A stretch of 64,000 bases of DNA from contig NC_081413.1 in assembly GCF_030272615.1 (NCBI RefSeq), positions 609,905,209 to 609,969,208 of the forward strand, given 5' to 3'. Positions 10,576 through 22,225 of the stretch are shown piece by piece (the first letter of the stretch is position 1; every line of letters starts with the position of its first letter). This stretch comes from Cryptomeria japonica (lineage: Eukaryota > Streptophyta > Pinopsida > Cupressales > Cupressaceae). Under the pieces are notes generated by a model that saw nothing but the letters and a program-made list of their open reading frames with translations, was not told where the DNA came from and did not search any database. A program made the position numbers and the translations under genes.

Positions 10576-12583
10576 GGAGTCAATTGTCTAGAGGTGTTTC
10601 GATAAGTGACCAACTGTCAATGTAGATATGATAGAGTGATATGACACGGAAAGATAATTCAAGTATTTGAAAGTTTGCAAGTTTTTCGATCTTCAGTTTG
10701 GAGTGCAATGATGATGATTTTGATAAAACCAAGTCTAATAGGAACAATATATCCTACGATGTGGGACAAGGTTATCCTAACCAGACGTTGTAGTTTCATG
10801 ATAGAGGATGATAGATCCTGATGAGAAACTATGTTTTGGGTGATCAATTTATCAAAGAAGGTGATGATGCACTTTGAGATGTTAGATCTTGAACTTGTTG
10901 AAGGTGAATACTTGAAAAACTTAGGGTGTCTAGTTCTAGAATCCGATTTGACAAAAGGTTACTTAACCGACTAAACCAAGAAGACAATCTAAGCACATAA
11001 TGACAGATATCAGGTGTATATGCTCATTGTAAATTGACCAAGAAAACATGACAAATCTGGAAAAGACATGCAAGAAGATAGCCCTGGAATGACAAAGATA
11101 GAAATTCATACGACAGTTTAAACAATCCCAAACAACAATTAATATAGACCCAAACGATAAACTAAGAATCTCGTACGACACTTCCCACAGAACCATACAA
11201 CAAAGGCATAATCTCGTAAGACAATTCTTACAAAACTAGACGATAACTTATAACACAAAATCTTCTGCTAGTCTAACTCATACGACAATTTCCACAAAAC
11301 CAAACACTAAGAAAGCTCGTACGACAAACTAGAAAGCTCGTACGATTGAGGACAAAGAAGATACAATTTTTTTGACTTTGATAGATTTTTTATCAATGAA
11401 GTTTGATGTTTTGATTCTGTTTTCCAGTTTTAGATGTCTGAGTTTCTGTTTCAGGGATGAAAATATAGCAAACACATGATATGATAAGTGACCTCAAGCA
11501 CAAAACGCTAAATCCTAAGGAAGTTGGCTGAGAGAGAAAACCTTTGCTTGCAAACTTAGGTACACACCCAATAGCTAATCAGAATACGATCATGGAGTCT
11601 CACACAATGAATTCTCAATGTCGTATTATCTGAGTCCAAATGCTAATGGGGGTATGATATGGCAAGTGTCTTGGGAGAGTTACTATCTCTCTTACACAAA
11701 GCTTATCCCCCTTTCAGAGGCAAATTGGGTAGCTTCTATCTTAGGGTTCGTAGTAAGGGTTTCCATTTGGTATTACCCCTTGTAGTCGCACAAGCGTGAT
11801 TGAGGCTTATAGCCCAACAAGGTACCGAAACAAGAAGTAGTCACGCAAGAGGCCCTACTAAATGTTCGATATGAGAGATCTCAAAAGAGAAGACTCAAAT
11901 AATCCCATCCTCTGAGACTTTAATCCTGAGAGGCCTATTTTTTAAAGTAAGTCAGAAAGCCTAGGTCTAGTTGTACTCACTTGGGTTGTTCTCATAGGGT
12001 GATTACTTTTTTCCACTCTAACAGGCCCACTAAAGGTATTCAAATCTCAAACATAGAAGCCCTTCAAGGGTCGGGATTTCTGATTGTAAAGGGACAAGAG
12101 CATATTCTCCTACCTTTTAGACAACTTCTCAAGCATAGAAAAAAAGATGTTCATTTACCATTAGCAAATCAAGTGTGCCTAGAAAACTTTAAGAAGACAC
12201 AAAGTTTGGTTGAGTTCTCTTAGGCAACCTGAAAAACAGATACATTAGTAATCATGTTGTTTGATAAATTGAATCTCTTTGGCAAGCGTAATCTTTGACA
12301 ATTGTCCTGCGAAAACTAGTTAGGCTGCTAGAAAACTCACGAACAGACCAAGGTTAACATTAGTGATATCCAAATTGAAGCATAAAAAACCCTAAAATGC
12401 AAACTATTTTGAAAACACAGAAGTAGAAACTCGTACGAGTATTCTCACATATCTGTACGAGTGCACAAAGAAACTCGTACGATACTATAAAGGTACTCGT
12501 ACGAGATTCTAGAGAAGGCTTGGCCAAAAACCCGTGAGATTTAAGATTTTGATGATGCAAGAGGCCAAGAAATTAGATTTCCT
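10576..12583 (-). other. GYP-A leader with dispersed CTCGTACGA motifs, no coding frame
   Basis: About 2 kb separate the primer site from the first recognisable gag-like residues, with no long minus-strand frame. The region holds at least nine copies or near-copies of CTCGTACGA(G/C). They are at 11105, 11170, 11212, 11277, 11316, 11337, 12430, 12453, 12474 and 12496; those at 12430-12439 and 12496-12505 are perfect 10-bp palindromes. A plus-strand open frame at 11981-12223 has no recognisable feature and I do not call it. The retrotransposon gag core expected here is absent. Confidence 0.6.
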
Positions 12584-12601
12584 GCCCCATAGTGGGCGCC
12601 A
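12584..12601 (-). promoter_or_regulatory. GYP-A primer-binding site
   Basis: The minus strand reads TGGCGCCCACTATGGGGC, four bases inside the 5' LTR. TGGCGCC-type sites are typical of Tat/Athila gypsy elements. I do not assign the exact tRNA, because that needs a match against this genome's tRNA 3' ends. Confidence 0.8.
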
Positions 12602-12605
12602 AAAA

Positions 12606-13743
12606 TGTCGTGTGTGTGAAGTATGATACCTGTAGCTACAACACAAAGACTCAATAGATCATTACAAGCATTGTTAGAAAATTGAAATCAAATGAAATAT
12701 AAACCATGACAAAGCGACCTATCACCTCCTAAGAGATGCGAGTGTGGATTTGCTATCAGATCTAGATGAGCAATCACAGTGACTTGACTACACCTAGATG
12801 AAGGATTTAAATTGATATGATGTGCAAGCTAGATGAATGCATGATTAATTTAGATTTGATCCAAGAAGCTAATTATGCTAATGATATGCATTGATTAAGC
12901 TAGATGATGATGCAATTAAGCTAGAATATGACCAAATTAAGCTATATCTAAGATGCAATTACCTATTATAACAATGGTTAAATTAGAATGCTAGAGATGA
13001 TATGCCTATAATAACAATGCTTGAAATAAGATGAGATCCTTTGTGCTAAAAAATGGGGGATATTTATAGGATTTCCAAGGCCAGGGGTGAGGTGGCAGGA
13101 ATCAACGATCAAGATTGAGTCTGAAGATATCAAGGGTGAAATTGGAGGAGGTTGGAGAAGAGGTTGGAGGGACGGACACTTTTCATCTCTGTGGTGACAA
13201 GTGTCAAGGAACCTTTCTCATAAGATGGAAAGTGTCCAAGGGAGGAGACATGTGGCATAAGTGCCATGTGTCTCAAGGGGAGAATATCCAACCCACAGGA
13301 GGCTAGGATAAGGAGGTTAGGATGTGCAAGATAAGATAGGTTTAGTTAAACCCAGGGTAAGGTGGAATAGGTTAGATTAGGGGATGGTTAGGTTAGGTGG
13401 TTAGAAGTTAGGAGGAATGTGGGTAATTTGAATTTAAAAATTCAAATAATAGGAAATCGGCTAATTAACTTTCAACAACTCATAAATTGATTTTTTTGAT
13501 TAATTAGGGGATTAGAAGAAATGAATTAAATGGGGGGAGGATTAATTAATTTAGATTAATTAATCAAAGGGGACTATTGAAATGAACTCATTAAATAAAT
13601 CCTTAGATTTATTAATAAGCAGGTGAATGGGGGAATTTAAATTTAACCAAATTACTAATGAATTCAATTAAATTGGGAAGGGAGATTAATTAAATAATTG
13701 CTTATTTAATTAATTATCTTCAAACCATTTTTAGGTGTATACA
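12606..13743 (-). repeat. GYP-A 5' LTR
   Basis: Full-length partner of 3786-4916. Its inner edge is followed, four bases away on the minus strand, by the primer-binding site. This identifies it as the 5' LTR and the source of the element's promoter. Confidence 0.93.
13061..13068 (-). promoter_or_regulatory. Probable TATA box of GYP-A 5' LTR
   Basis: TATAAATA on the minus strand, preceded by CCTATAAATATCC, about 455 bases from the LTR's inner edge. The same box is conserved in the 3' LTR at 4241-4248. Assignment rests on sequence and position only. Confidence 0.45.
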
Positions 13744-13748
13744 ATAAC
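13744..13748. repeat. Right target-site duplication of GYP-A (ATAAC)
   Basis: ATAAC directly follows the terminal CA of the right LTR. It pairs with 3781-3785 and proves both outer borders. Confidence 0.93.
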
Positions 13749-14019
13749 CAACCTAAGCATAATCAAATTCCAGAATACCAGCTAACATAAAACATATTGT
13801 AATAACCTAATAAGTTTATAAGAGGAGCCAAGCTCCAATACACAAAAACAACAAAAAAGAAGCCCCCTATGACAATAAGCATTACTGGACTTCTTGACAC
13901 CTTGGCCCGCTTGCAATAGGGCAGTGTTCCAATCCTTGATCAAGAACTTAAAAATCTCCTTGTGAATTCCATCTCCACTTGCAACATCTCCAAGCACCTT
14001 GTCCCTACATTAAACAAAG
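13749..14019. other. Short stretch between GYP-A and the degraded accessory frame
   Basis: One 71-codon minus-strand frame (13997-13782) sits here. It lies in a different register from the accessory frame and has a cysteine-rich end that reads like 3' untranslated sequence. I see nothing else. Confidence 0.4.
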
Positions 14020-15777
14020 TTAAGTCGTCGAGCTGTGCATAACTTGGAGGTTGAATCTGCACATGCTGCCCATTTTTGTTTCCAACTTAAGGATTCTATC
14101 CTTTGGCCTACGTAGTTCCTCCCCCATTTCCTTCAACTCTTTGTCGGCCCTCTGACATCCTGTGCAACTCTCACTCACGACATTCATCTTCACATCCTCC
14201 TCCAAGGCAACTTCTTCCAATATTTCATCTCCATCTGGGTTCCCCTGTTTAGCCTAGTTATTATTAATTGACTTCTCTGGGTTCTCATCCAAATTCTCAC
14301 CACCACCATCACCATTCCCCTCATCTCTCTTTTTTTTCATACTCCTTCCCTTGTTCTCCTTCCTCTTCTTCTGAGCCACAATCAACAAGATTTAATATTT
14401 TACTCTTCCTGTAATCACGGGAGGCCAGTCTATTCAACCTTCCTCTACCTTCATTCCTATTATTCTCACTTTCATCCTCTTCCTCCTTACTCGAATCTTA
14501 TAAAATAGTAATTTTTTTTTGGCTCATGTTCTTTCCTTTCTTCTTTCTTTTTGAGGGATTTTAGATTTTGGGCACATCAATTTTTGTAATTATCATTGAG
14601 GTGGAGGGTTTCTAGGGGAAGAAATGAAAGCAACCCCAGGTTGGCAAATGCAGTGTTTGTTCCAAGTACTAGGTGCACCAATTAACAAGGGAGAAGCACT
14701 TGAGGCAAGGGCTTCCATAACCATGATAATCCTAGATGAACATAGGGCCAAATGGAACAAATACAATCTATAAATCAAGCCCTGGTGCAAGGGCACAATA
14801 TTTTTATCTTGGTTTTTAAGGTCTATGGCTTCATTGACAAAGAGTTCCAAGGAGTAAAATAGATAGAAGGGGAAAAAGATGGTGTCATGGTTTGTAAAAT
14901 GATTCACAAGCAACATATGGTAAAAGTAGTAAAATTTATGATGACCTTCCAAAGTAAAGTATTTCATAATCATCAAGCATACCATTTTCTAGTGGTTGGA
15001 TAGCTCCTCTCTTGTATATCCACCTTGCAACTTCATAGGGGCTTTATTACCATGAAAGAACTAGTTAAGACTTTCACTATTTGTCACATGACTATTTCTA
15101 TTCTACTTCCTTCCTTCCGTGGAGAGGCCAATCACTTGCGCAATAGCTTCCTCATTGACTTCAATAGAAATTCCTCCCACAATGCCTCTCCTATTAACCC
15201 AAGTGGTAGAAAAATGCATTGATAGTTCTTCATTAAACCCTTACATTAGTTCAAGGAACCCATCAACCCCTCCTTCCTTACAAATGTGCTATACAATTTC
15301 TATGTTCTTAAGCTCATTTGGCTTATCCAACTCAATACGCAAATGATCTCCCCCCATTCTATGAGTAGTAAGAAAGTTCCATAGAAAAACCATAGAAGCA
15401 ATAGAGAAATTTGTGAATGTCTTTCTAGACATGTTGTAGTAAATATGGAAGCAAGTCTTATGTAGCTTGTTGAAATCATAAATGCGTGTGTATCTTCCCA
15501 TAACCCTTCATGCATGCTATCAACACAACATGCAATAAGAAGTGATAATGAAATTGAAATTTGTAGGCTTTGTTTCCCTAGGGATTAACTTGTCATCATT
15601 ACTCCAACTCCCACATGGATCACTACAATGATGCCAAAACATCATATTATAGAAAAATAAATGACACACAAGATGCAAAAGGTGGGCCTCACTCCACATC
15701 AGTGTATAAGGGTTGCCAACTCTAGCATGACTATACCACCTCCACCTAGGAGTCCACCTCAATTGATTCCACATCAT
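14020..15777 (-). pseudogene. Degraded retroelement accessory (env-position-like) frame
   Basis: Four open segments (15777-15520, 15501-15289, 14985-14593, 14220-14020) all lie in one reading frame, separated only by stops, so this was one protein of about 585 codons. Visible phrases: FNEELSMHF, then IEVNEEAIAQVIGLSTEG, then LMIMKYFTLEGHHKFYYF and HQGLIYRLYLFHLAL. The C-terminal part (14220-14020) is charged and helix-prone (ADKELKEMGEELRRPKDR). The same phrases in the same order occur in the GYP-D env-position frame (FNEEIAVEF, IATEQRIAEVTGLPHEG, VMKYITCEGRYSNL, HHGLIKFLVEHSL). Function unknown. It sits just downstream of LINE-L on the same strand, but nothing ties it to the LINE. Confidence 0.6.
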
Positions 15778-15989
15778 CTAAAGCCCACTCCTCTTCATAT
15801 TCAAATTTTCTTGCTATCTATATTTAGACTTGCAATCCCCAACCCAAATTGATAGGTGTTGCAAAATCCAACTCCCTAAGAGATGAAAGTTACCCATTAG
15901 ACTTCGCTTCCAGGGACTCTCCATGCAAGAGTATTTGAACATTATTAGGGAGGGAATCCTTTCTCCTCTAGTATCTCCATCCTTCAATT

Positions 15990-16540
15990 TGGAATCCTAT
16001 CACCACCAAGACATCCGCAACCATATTTCCCTCCCTATAGACATGACCAATTTTAAAGTGCTCTAAAGCCAACAAAAACTTGTGGATGCCTCTGATTATC
16101 CATTCAATGGACCAATTAGTCTTACTCAATTATTTAACCACATTAATTATGAGTTTGGAATCACCTTCAATGACTAAGGTCTCCAATCCAAATGAGAGAG
16201 CAACTATGAGTCCCCAAAGTAAGACCATCCCTTCAGCTTGGTTATTAGTATAACCCTTCAAATTCCCATTGTAAGTTGCCACCAATTCCCCAATATGCAT
16301 TCTTGGGACTCCTTCTATAACCACCTCCCCCATGGACTATATCACAACACCATCAAAATTCAAGTTACACCACGCCAACTTAGGTGGACACCATCTAGTA
16401 TTCCTTCTCAACAACCTTTTTGAATTGTCAAATTTGGCATAAGAGGAAGGTAGGCCCCAACTCTTAGCAATTTTGTCATCAAACAATAATGGAGGAAAGG
16501 ATGGACAAGTGCAAGAGATGGCAAAGAGGTTTTCCAAGTG
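15990..16540 (-). pseudogene. LINE-L ORF2, C-terminal RNase H domain
   Basis: Segments 16537-16337 and 16333-16130 are in one frame. They read CPPKLAWCNLNFDG (first catalytic Asp), GYTNNQAEGMVLLWGLIVAL (Glu) and ETLVIEGDSKLIINVV (second Asp). A GNMVADVLV block lies beyond a stop, where the last Asp is expected. This RNase H is the extra C-terminal domain found in many plant L1 elements, and it would remove RNA from the cDNA hybrid. One stop follows the NFDGVVI block. Confidence 0.85.
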
Positions 16541-16999
16541 GAGGTTTTGAAAAGGTTATGAAAACCACCTCAATAGGATTTTCAAGATCACAAAAAATAC
16601 TATTGTTTCTCTCTTTCCAGATGCTCCAACCAAGATGAGGTGGGATCAATCTCCATAGTTGTGTAATTAGGGGTTGTGAGAATGCCTATGCTAGTCCATT
16701 ACAAATTGTTGGAGACCCCTATTCATAACCCAAGGAAAATTCAACTTTTGCAATACCAAGCCCCAAAAAGTTTTAGTGAAAGTGCAATGGAGTAATAGGT
16801 GGCAAAGGCTTTCCTCCTCTCATTTCCATAAAACACAATGGTCCAGGAATTGAAATCCCCTCTTAGATAGATTATCTTGGGTAAAGACCTTTTTATGTAG
16901 GGTGGTCCACCAAAAGATATAATCTTAGGAATTGGCTACCAGTTCCAAACCTTCCCCTAGCACCCTGGGGAACTATTTTCCCTTAGGAGAGAGAGATAA

Positions 17000-19370
17000 A
17001 CAGACTTAACAGTGAACTTATCCCCAGGGTCCAACCTCCATATGAATTTTTCTTCTCTTTGGAAGAGTGGGATTTTGGTTTGTTTTAGTAGATACTATGG
17101 CTCCTAAGCCATATGCAACAAAAGGGGTTGACAATGGCAACAATGTGAGATGTCCCTCCAAGATTTAGAAAGGGAGATATAATCCAAGACTCGATGTCTA
17201 AAGCATGCCTTAGCATCATCACAAATGCTCCTAAAGGAATTGTGTAGAACTAATGGTTTATTCCCTAGCAAAGTATCCTCCTAGAAATGGATATTGTCCC
17301 CATTCCCAATCAACCACAACAAACCCGATTGGATCATGTTTTTGCATTTGAGAACATTATTCCATATCTTAGAGTCACTACGGAGCCCTTGAGTTGGAAG
17401 AACTCTATAAAAATTCTTCTGGTTGAGATACTTGGTAGACATTATTTTGCACCAATCCATTTTCTATAGGGCCATCTTCCAAACAATTTTTGCCCTATTA
17501 ATCAAAGGAATTTTCTTGATTCCCAATCCCCCCATAGATTTAGGACAACTGACCTTGTCCCAGCTAACCAAGGCCATTATTTCATTCTCCTCCATGTTTT
17601 TCCATAAGAAATTCTTCTGAATCCTTTTAGGTATTTTTTCTGTAGAACCCAAAATATTAAACAGGGATGGCTTGTAAGGAGGCAACAAGGAGTTGAAGTT
17701 TTCCCGCATTGTTCAGAAGCTTGCCCTTCCAACTAGACATCTTCCTTTGGATTCTTTCTAGGATTGTGTTCCAGAAGGTATTTGAGACCTCTTTAACCAT
17801 GAGGGGCAACCTCAAGTAGACCCCCGAAAGAACAACACTCTAGCAACCTAGAATAGTCCCGATTTTATATTGTAGTTTCAGTGGAGCATTTAAAAAATAA
17901 ATACTATTTTTATTGTAGTTAATATGTTGTCCTCAGACTTCCACATACTAGTTAATAAATTTATTCCACTCCCTTTCTTCCACCATAGAAGACACACCAA
18001 ACAAGATACTATCATCAACAAATTGTTGCAAAACAACTGGTGGTAGAGAGGAAGCGGGCTTAACCCCTTGAAGTTTTCCTTTGCTAATGAGATTTAGAAA
18101 ATTACTCCCCAAAACCTTTGCCAAGATGATGAACAAGTAAGGAGATAAGGGGTCCCCTTTTTGAATACCTCTAGTTGCTCCTAAAGATCCCCTAAGAACT
18201 CCATTAACTAACATTGCATACCTCACAGTAGTAACACACTCCCTAATTAAGCCAATTAATTTGTTCCCAAAGCCAAGTTTCATTAAAACTTTAAAAAGAA
18301 AGTCCCAATTAACTCTATCCTAAGCCTTAGATATGTCAAGCTTGAGAATCATCTTTGGCTGGCGGTTCATATCCATAAAATGAATAATTTCATGTGTGGT
18401 AACCACAACATCAATATTTTTTCTCCCTGGAAAAAATTTGTTCTAGTTGCAATCAATGAAACCATCCAGGAAAGGCTTGATTCTATTCACTAAAATTTTA
18501 GAAAAATATTATAAACAATGTTGCACACACTAATAGGTCTAAAGTCTGTAAGCATTAGGGGTTCTTTAATTTTAGGGACTAGAACAATATAAGAGTTGTT
18601 CATTTTTTTAGTAAAATACTAGTTCTACAGACATCTTTAGCAATCATGGTCACATCAAAGCCTGCAATATCCCAAAATTCCTGGAAAAAATTCGAGGGAA
18701 AATCATCAGGTCCTGGGGCTTTGTAGCCCCCCCATAGAGAAATCAACACTTCTAACCTCCACATCAATGATTGGGGCCATTAGAAGCACATTGTCAGCCT
18801 CATCCAAAGCCATGGTAAGACAATAGAGAAGATGGTCCTTTGAAAGCAAATTCTTGGACCTGATCTCATATTTAAAATAATTAAAAAATTAATTAGATGC
18901 CATGATACCCAAGTGGGTATCAATTCTAATTTCTTGATTTGAATCATCCCTAAGGCTTAGGATCATATTCCTCCTCTTATGTTTACTTGTTGATCTATGA
19001 AAGAAAGTTGAATTTCTATCAACCTCTCTCATCCACTAGATTTTGCACTTTTGTTTCCAGTAGATTTCCTCTTGCTTTAGGTTTTCCTTCCACTTTCCCC
19101 TCAATTCCTTCTCAGCGCTATGGGTAGATTCTGAGAAGTCCTCCTATGCCATTCTCTCCTGAATAGTAATAAATCTTGCATTAATCTCTTTTTTCTTAGC
19201 AAAAAATTTACCAAACATGAACCTATTTCATCCCTTCACATTTTTCTTTATCAACTCAAGTTTCTGAGCAATTCTATGCATGGGAGTTCCTTGAATTGGG
19301 GTACTCCACCATTCACCAATACAATCTTTGAACTTCGGATGCATTGTCCACATAATTTCATAATGGAAAG
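17000..19370 (-). pseudogene. LINE-L ORF2, reverse transcriptase domain
   Basis: From 19370 leftward the minus strand shows a plant L1 pre-RT region (NRFMFGKFFAKKKEINARF, a MREVDRNSTFFH block), then the RT blocks. These include PLMLTDFRPISVCN and, at about 18169-18134, GIQKGDPLSPYL. The catalytic FVDD box (FVDDSILFG) is at about 18022-18011, against the F-A-D-D that is usual. The segment 17709-17464 has FLWKNMEENEI, LVSWDKVSCPKSMGGLGI, the post-RT connection typical of plant L1. Numerous stops and at least two frame changes are present. Confidence 0.87.
19366..19370. repeat. Left target-site duplication of COP-B (GAAAG)
   Basis: GAAAG precedes the 5' LTR and equals 22221-22225 after the 3' LTR. 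Confidence 0.93.
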
Positions 19371-19822
19371 TGTTGGTGTAAATAAATATTCATTTAGGAT
19401 ATTATTACACTTACTTAAGTTAACTTAGGATAATGCATCTCTTCGTAGTTTGGATTTGAGACACTTAGGGAAGTGTGCACATAGGGATAGAGCTTGTAGG
19501 AGAAATTCCACCTTTTGTGGTCTTATTTTTCTATTACACTCCACATTCAGTGGGTCATCCACCTCTTGTGGAATATTATATTATTTCTCCTACCTACCCC
19601 TAGTATTTCTTACCTACCATTGTTTCTCATTGAGCCACATGTCATATTTGTGTGCTCATACATCCATATGGCCTTGCCTATATAAGCAGGCCTCTATTCA
19701 TTGTATTGGTTAATCCAGTTGATCATTTTGCATATTGATGAGAATACAGTTTTATTCTTGTCATTATATTGTCTCTCTTATTTGTGCTTTCCATTGCCTC
19801 TTGATCTTGGCAAAATCTCACA
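19371..19822 (+). repeat. COP-B 5' LTR
   Basis: Starts TGTTGGTGTAAATAAATATT and ends AAAATCTCACA. A TATATAAG box lies at 19679-19686, conserved in the 3' LTR at 22077-22084, and is the likely promoter. Confidence 0.93.
19679..19686 (+). promoter_or_regulatory. Probable TATA box of COP-B
   Basis: TATATAAG about 310 bases into the LTR, preceded by GGCCTTGCC. Same position and sequence in the 3' LTR. Confidence 0.5.
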
Positions 19823-19834
19823 TGGTATCAGAGC
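19823..19834 (+). promoter_or_regulatory. COP-B primer-binding site (initiator Met tRNA type)
   Basis: TGGTATCAGAGC, the canonical 12-base copia primer site, begins on the base after the LTR. Confidence 0.93.
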
Positions 19835-20397
19835 TATTAGAGTGCCATTGGTTTGCCAATTGAGAGAATTTTGGGGTTTGCATTTTGGAGCTTTCTATTG
19901 CAGGTTATTATTGGTGCTTGTTGGGTTAGATCTAAGGTCACTATTGGATTGAGGAGGTTTGAGCAATTAAGAATCGCCTTTTATTTCGTCCAATTCTGAC
20001 ATCTGAGGGCAAATCTAGAGCCATTTGAAGGTGGAAGGTGGTGACTTGTCCCGACAGCGATCTGCAATTTTGGAGCATTTTTGGTCAAATCCGTCATCGC
20101 CATTGTGCTCAGAAGGCCCAAAAACCCCAAGATTGACTGTCAATTCGTCGAAATCGGCCTCCGTCACCCCAAGTTGAAAAAATCTCCCCTCCCAGCCCGC
20201 CGTACGGACTTGCAGGTACAGATCTGAAAATATTTTTTAAAATTTTTTCCGTTTTTATGTTTTTCGGAAATTAAAAATTAAAAAAAAAAATATTAAATTT
20301 TATTAGATTTGGGGGGGGCATTTTTATTGTTTTCGTTTTTTAAAAATCCGAAAAAAAAAGAGGCAATTTTTTGGGGGAAGGGGGGGTTTGTACGAGC

Positions 20398-20492
20398 CCG
20401 CAGGCCACCTGCGATCCGCAGGTGTACCTTCGGGGTCCGCAGGCCACTTGCAGTCCGCAGGTGTACCTGGGGGGTCTGCAGGCCACCTGCGG
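20398..20492 (+). repeat. 39-bp GC-rich tandem repeat in COP-B
   Basis: Units 20398-20436 and 20437-20475 begin CCGCAGGCCAC and contain TCCGCAGGTGTACCT; a third partial unit runs 20476-20492. GCAGGCCACCTGC-type inverted repeats within and after the array (to about 20570) could form stable hairpins. The block is far richer in G+C than anything around it and is followed by a long poly-T zone. Confidence 0.9.
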
Positions 20493-20579
20493 CCACCTCC
20501 GCAGGGTACCGCAGAGTACTGCGGCCCACAGGCTCTGTGGTAACCGCAGGCCACCTGCAGTGGTCCCCGCAGGGGGCCT

Positions 20580-20910
20580 TTCTTTCTTTTTTTTGAATTT
20601 TTTTTTTACAATTTTTTTTAATAAAAAGAAAAATGTTAATTTTTCTTATTTTTTACAAATAAGTTTTTTAATTAAAAAATAAACTTTTTTCAATAAACTT
20701 TTTTTTCTTTAATAAATTTTTATTAAAGTTTTTTTTTAATCTCATTTTTTTAATCAAAAAAATGGCTATTGCTTTTTTTTAATTTTTTAATAAAGTTTTT
20801 TTTTTGCATGGCATAATAATTGCTTTTATTTAGATTTTTAAAATCTTTTAAAAACACAAACATCATTAAATAAGTCAAATTGGGAACACTTTTTTTTCTT
20901 GTCACTTCAC
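20580..20910. repeat. Poly-T / A+T low-complexity zone in COP-B
   Basis: Runs of six to ten T alternate with short A runs over about 330 bases. No coding potential. Confidence 0.85.
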
Positions 20911-21757
20911 ACCTATCTTGCAGTGCTTCCAATCGGCAGTCAAGGGGGGGGGTTGATTTGCTCCTTTATATCTCTTGGCCACATCCCAATTAGAGGCGTC
21001 TTTTTCTGCAGTATTCTACAGGGCTTCTTGGTGGCATCATCTTCATGTTTCGAGATTTGCACTATCATGTTGTATGCTCTTGCTTGAGCAATGTTGTACT
21101 CGCACTATCATAAAGTGCCACACCTCTTTGTATCTTGTCATTGTTGACATATTTGATGTAATCCTCTTGTATACATAGATTAGGAATATCTTGTGAGACT
21201 TGGTGCATGGCTCCAGTTGAGACTTAGATTGTACACATTTGTGCATGGCTCCCGTGAGACTTAGATTGTACCGGTATTTCTGCTATTTCTGAGTATCTAG
21301 ATGATGCTCAGAGCAGGTTGTCTCCATGCCTGATCTTCATTTTGTTGCAGCAAGTGATTCATCGTCATCGACTTGGTACCTGGTTTTGTCACACTTTGAC
21401 ATTATTTGTGTAGCATTGGCTCTTCTTCTTCCTTATGGGGAGGTATTTTGGTCATCATCATTGGACCATCTTTGCAGGAGATTCAACATTGAGGGGGGGC
21501 TTCATGGTCTCTTTTTCTCTCTTATGGGGGGGACACAGTATTGTTCTTCTCATTCATCATTGAGAGCATTGTGTGCTTTCATCATCTCTTTTTTGGGGGA
21601 GGGTTTTTTCCCATTGGGTTTTTCTCTCTTTCCCCGCTTTATGGGAGATTGCATTTGCATATTGTACATGGGTACCTAACATGGCCTTGTAGTCGGGACC
21701 CATCTTGCATTGCTTAGTTGCATTGTTGACTTGAGTCTTCATTCCCCTAAGTTGCAC

Positions 21758-21768
21758 TTAAGGGGGGG
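21758..21768 (+). promoter_or_regulatory. COP-B polypurine tract
   Basis: The run of seven G residues after TTAA directly abuts the 3' LTR. Confidence 0.85.
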
Positions 21769-22220
21769 TGTTGGTGTAAATAAATATTCATTTTGGATAT
21801 TATTATACTTACTTAAGTTAACTTAGGATAATGCATCTCTTCGTAGTTTGGATTTGAGACACTTAGGGAAGTGTGCACATAGGGATAGAGCTTGTAGGAT
21901 AAATTCCACCTTTTGTGGTCTTATTTTGCTATTACACTCCACATTCGGTGGGTCATCCACCTCTTGTGAAATATTATATTATTTCTCCTACCTACCCCTA
22001 GTATTTCTTACCTACCCTTGTTTCTCATTGAGCCACATGTCATATTTGTGTTCTCATACATCCATATGGCCTTACCTATATAAGCAAGCCTCTATTCATT
22101 GTATTGGTTAATCCAATTGATCATTTTGCATATTGATGAGAATACAGTTTTGTTCTTGTCATTCTATTGTCTCTCTTATTTGTGCTTTCCATTGCCTCTT
22201 GATCTTGGCAAAATCTCACA
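21769..22220 (+). repeat. COP-B 3' LTR
   Basis: Same length (452 bp) and ends as the 5' LTR. Differences are scattered substitutions, including several transversions. Confidence 0.93.
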
Positions 22221-22225
22221 GAAAG
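22221..22225. repeat. Right target-site duplication of COP-B (GAAAG)
   Basis: GAAAG follows the terminal CA of the 3' LTR. The LINE-L sequence resumes here. Confidence 0.93.

Larger units (their letters stand above)
3786..13743 (-). mobile_element. GYP-A: Tat/Ogre-like Ty3/gypsy LTR retrotransposon, defective
   Basis: This is a complete element by structure: two LTRs of 1131 and 1138 bp that start TG and end CA, perfect 5-bp flanking duplications (ATAAC), a primer-binding site beside the right LTR and a purine tract beside the left LTR. The right LTR is therefore the 5' LTR and transcription runs leftwards. Order on the minus strand: long leader, gag remnant, protease, linker, RNase H, integrase, then about 1.7 kb of 3' non-coding DNA. 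The protease and RT-entry sequences (LDPDLI block, LLGRLWIQ block) are of the Tat/Ogre type. Coding capacity is destroyed: the gag core is missing, RT is deleted, and integrase carries several stops. LTRs differ about once per 15-20 bases by eye, so it is not a recent insertion. Confidence 0.93.
19371..22220 (+). mobile_element. COP-B: non-autonomous copia-type LTR element
   Basis: Two LTRs of exactly 452 bp (TGTTGGTG...TCTCACA), a classic initiator-Met primer site TGGTATCAGAGC touching the 5' LTR, a G-rich purine tract touching the 3' LTR, and 5-bp duplications GAAAG at 19366-19370 and 22221-22225. The internal region is only 1946 bp with no gag or pol. It contains a GC-rich repeat block and long T runs. 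About 13 mismatches separate the LTRs (roughly 97% identity by my count). The element must borrow proteins from an autonomous copia relative. It inserted into LINE-L. Confidence 0.93.

Noticed and set aside
11981-12223. 80-codon plus-strand open frame in the GYP-A leader
   Set aside because: Opposite to the element's direction and without any motif.
20309-20682. Overlapping open frames on both strands through the GC-rich block of COP-B
   Set aside because: Open in several frames only because of the 39-bp repeat and its composition; translated repeats resemble no protein.
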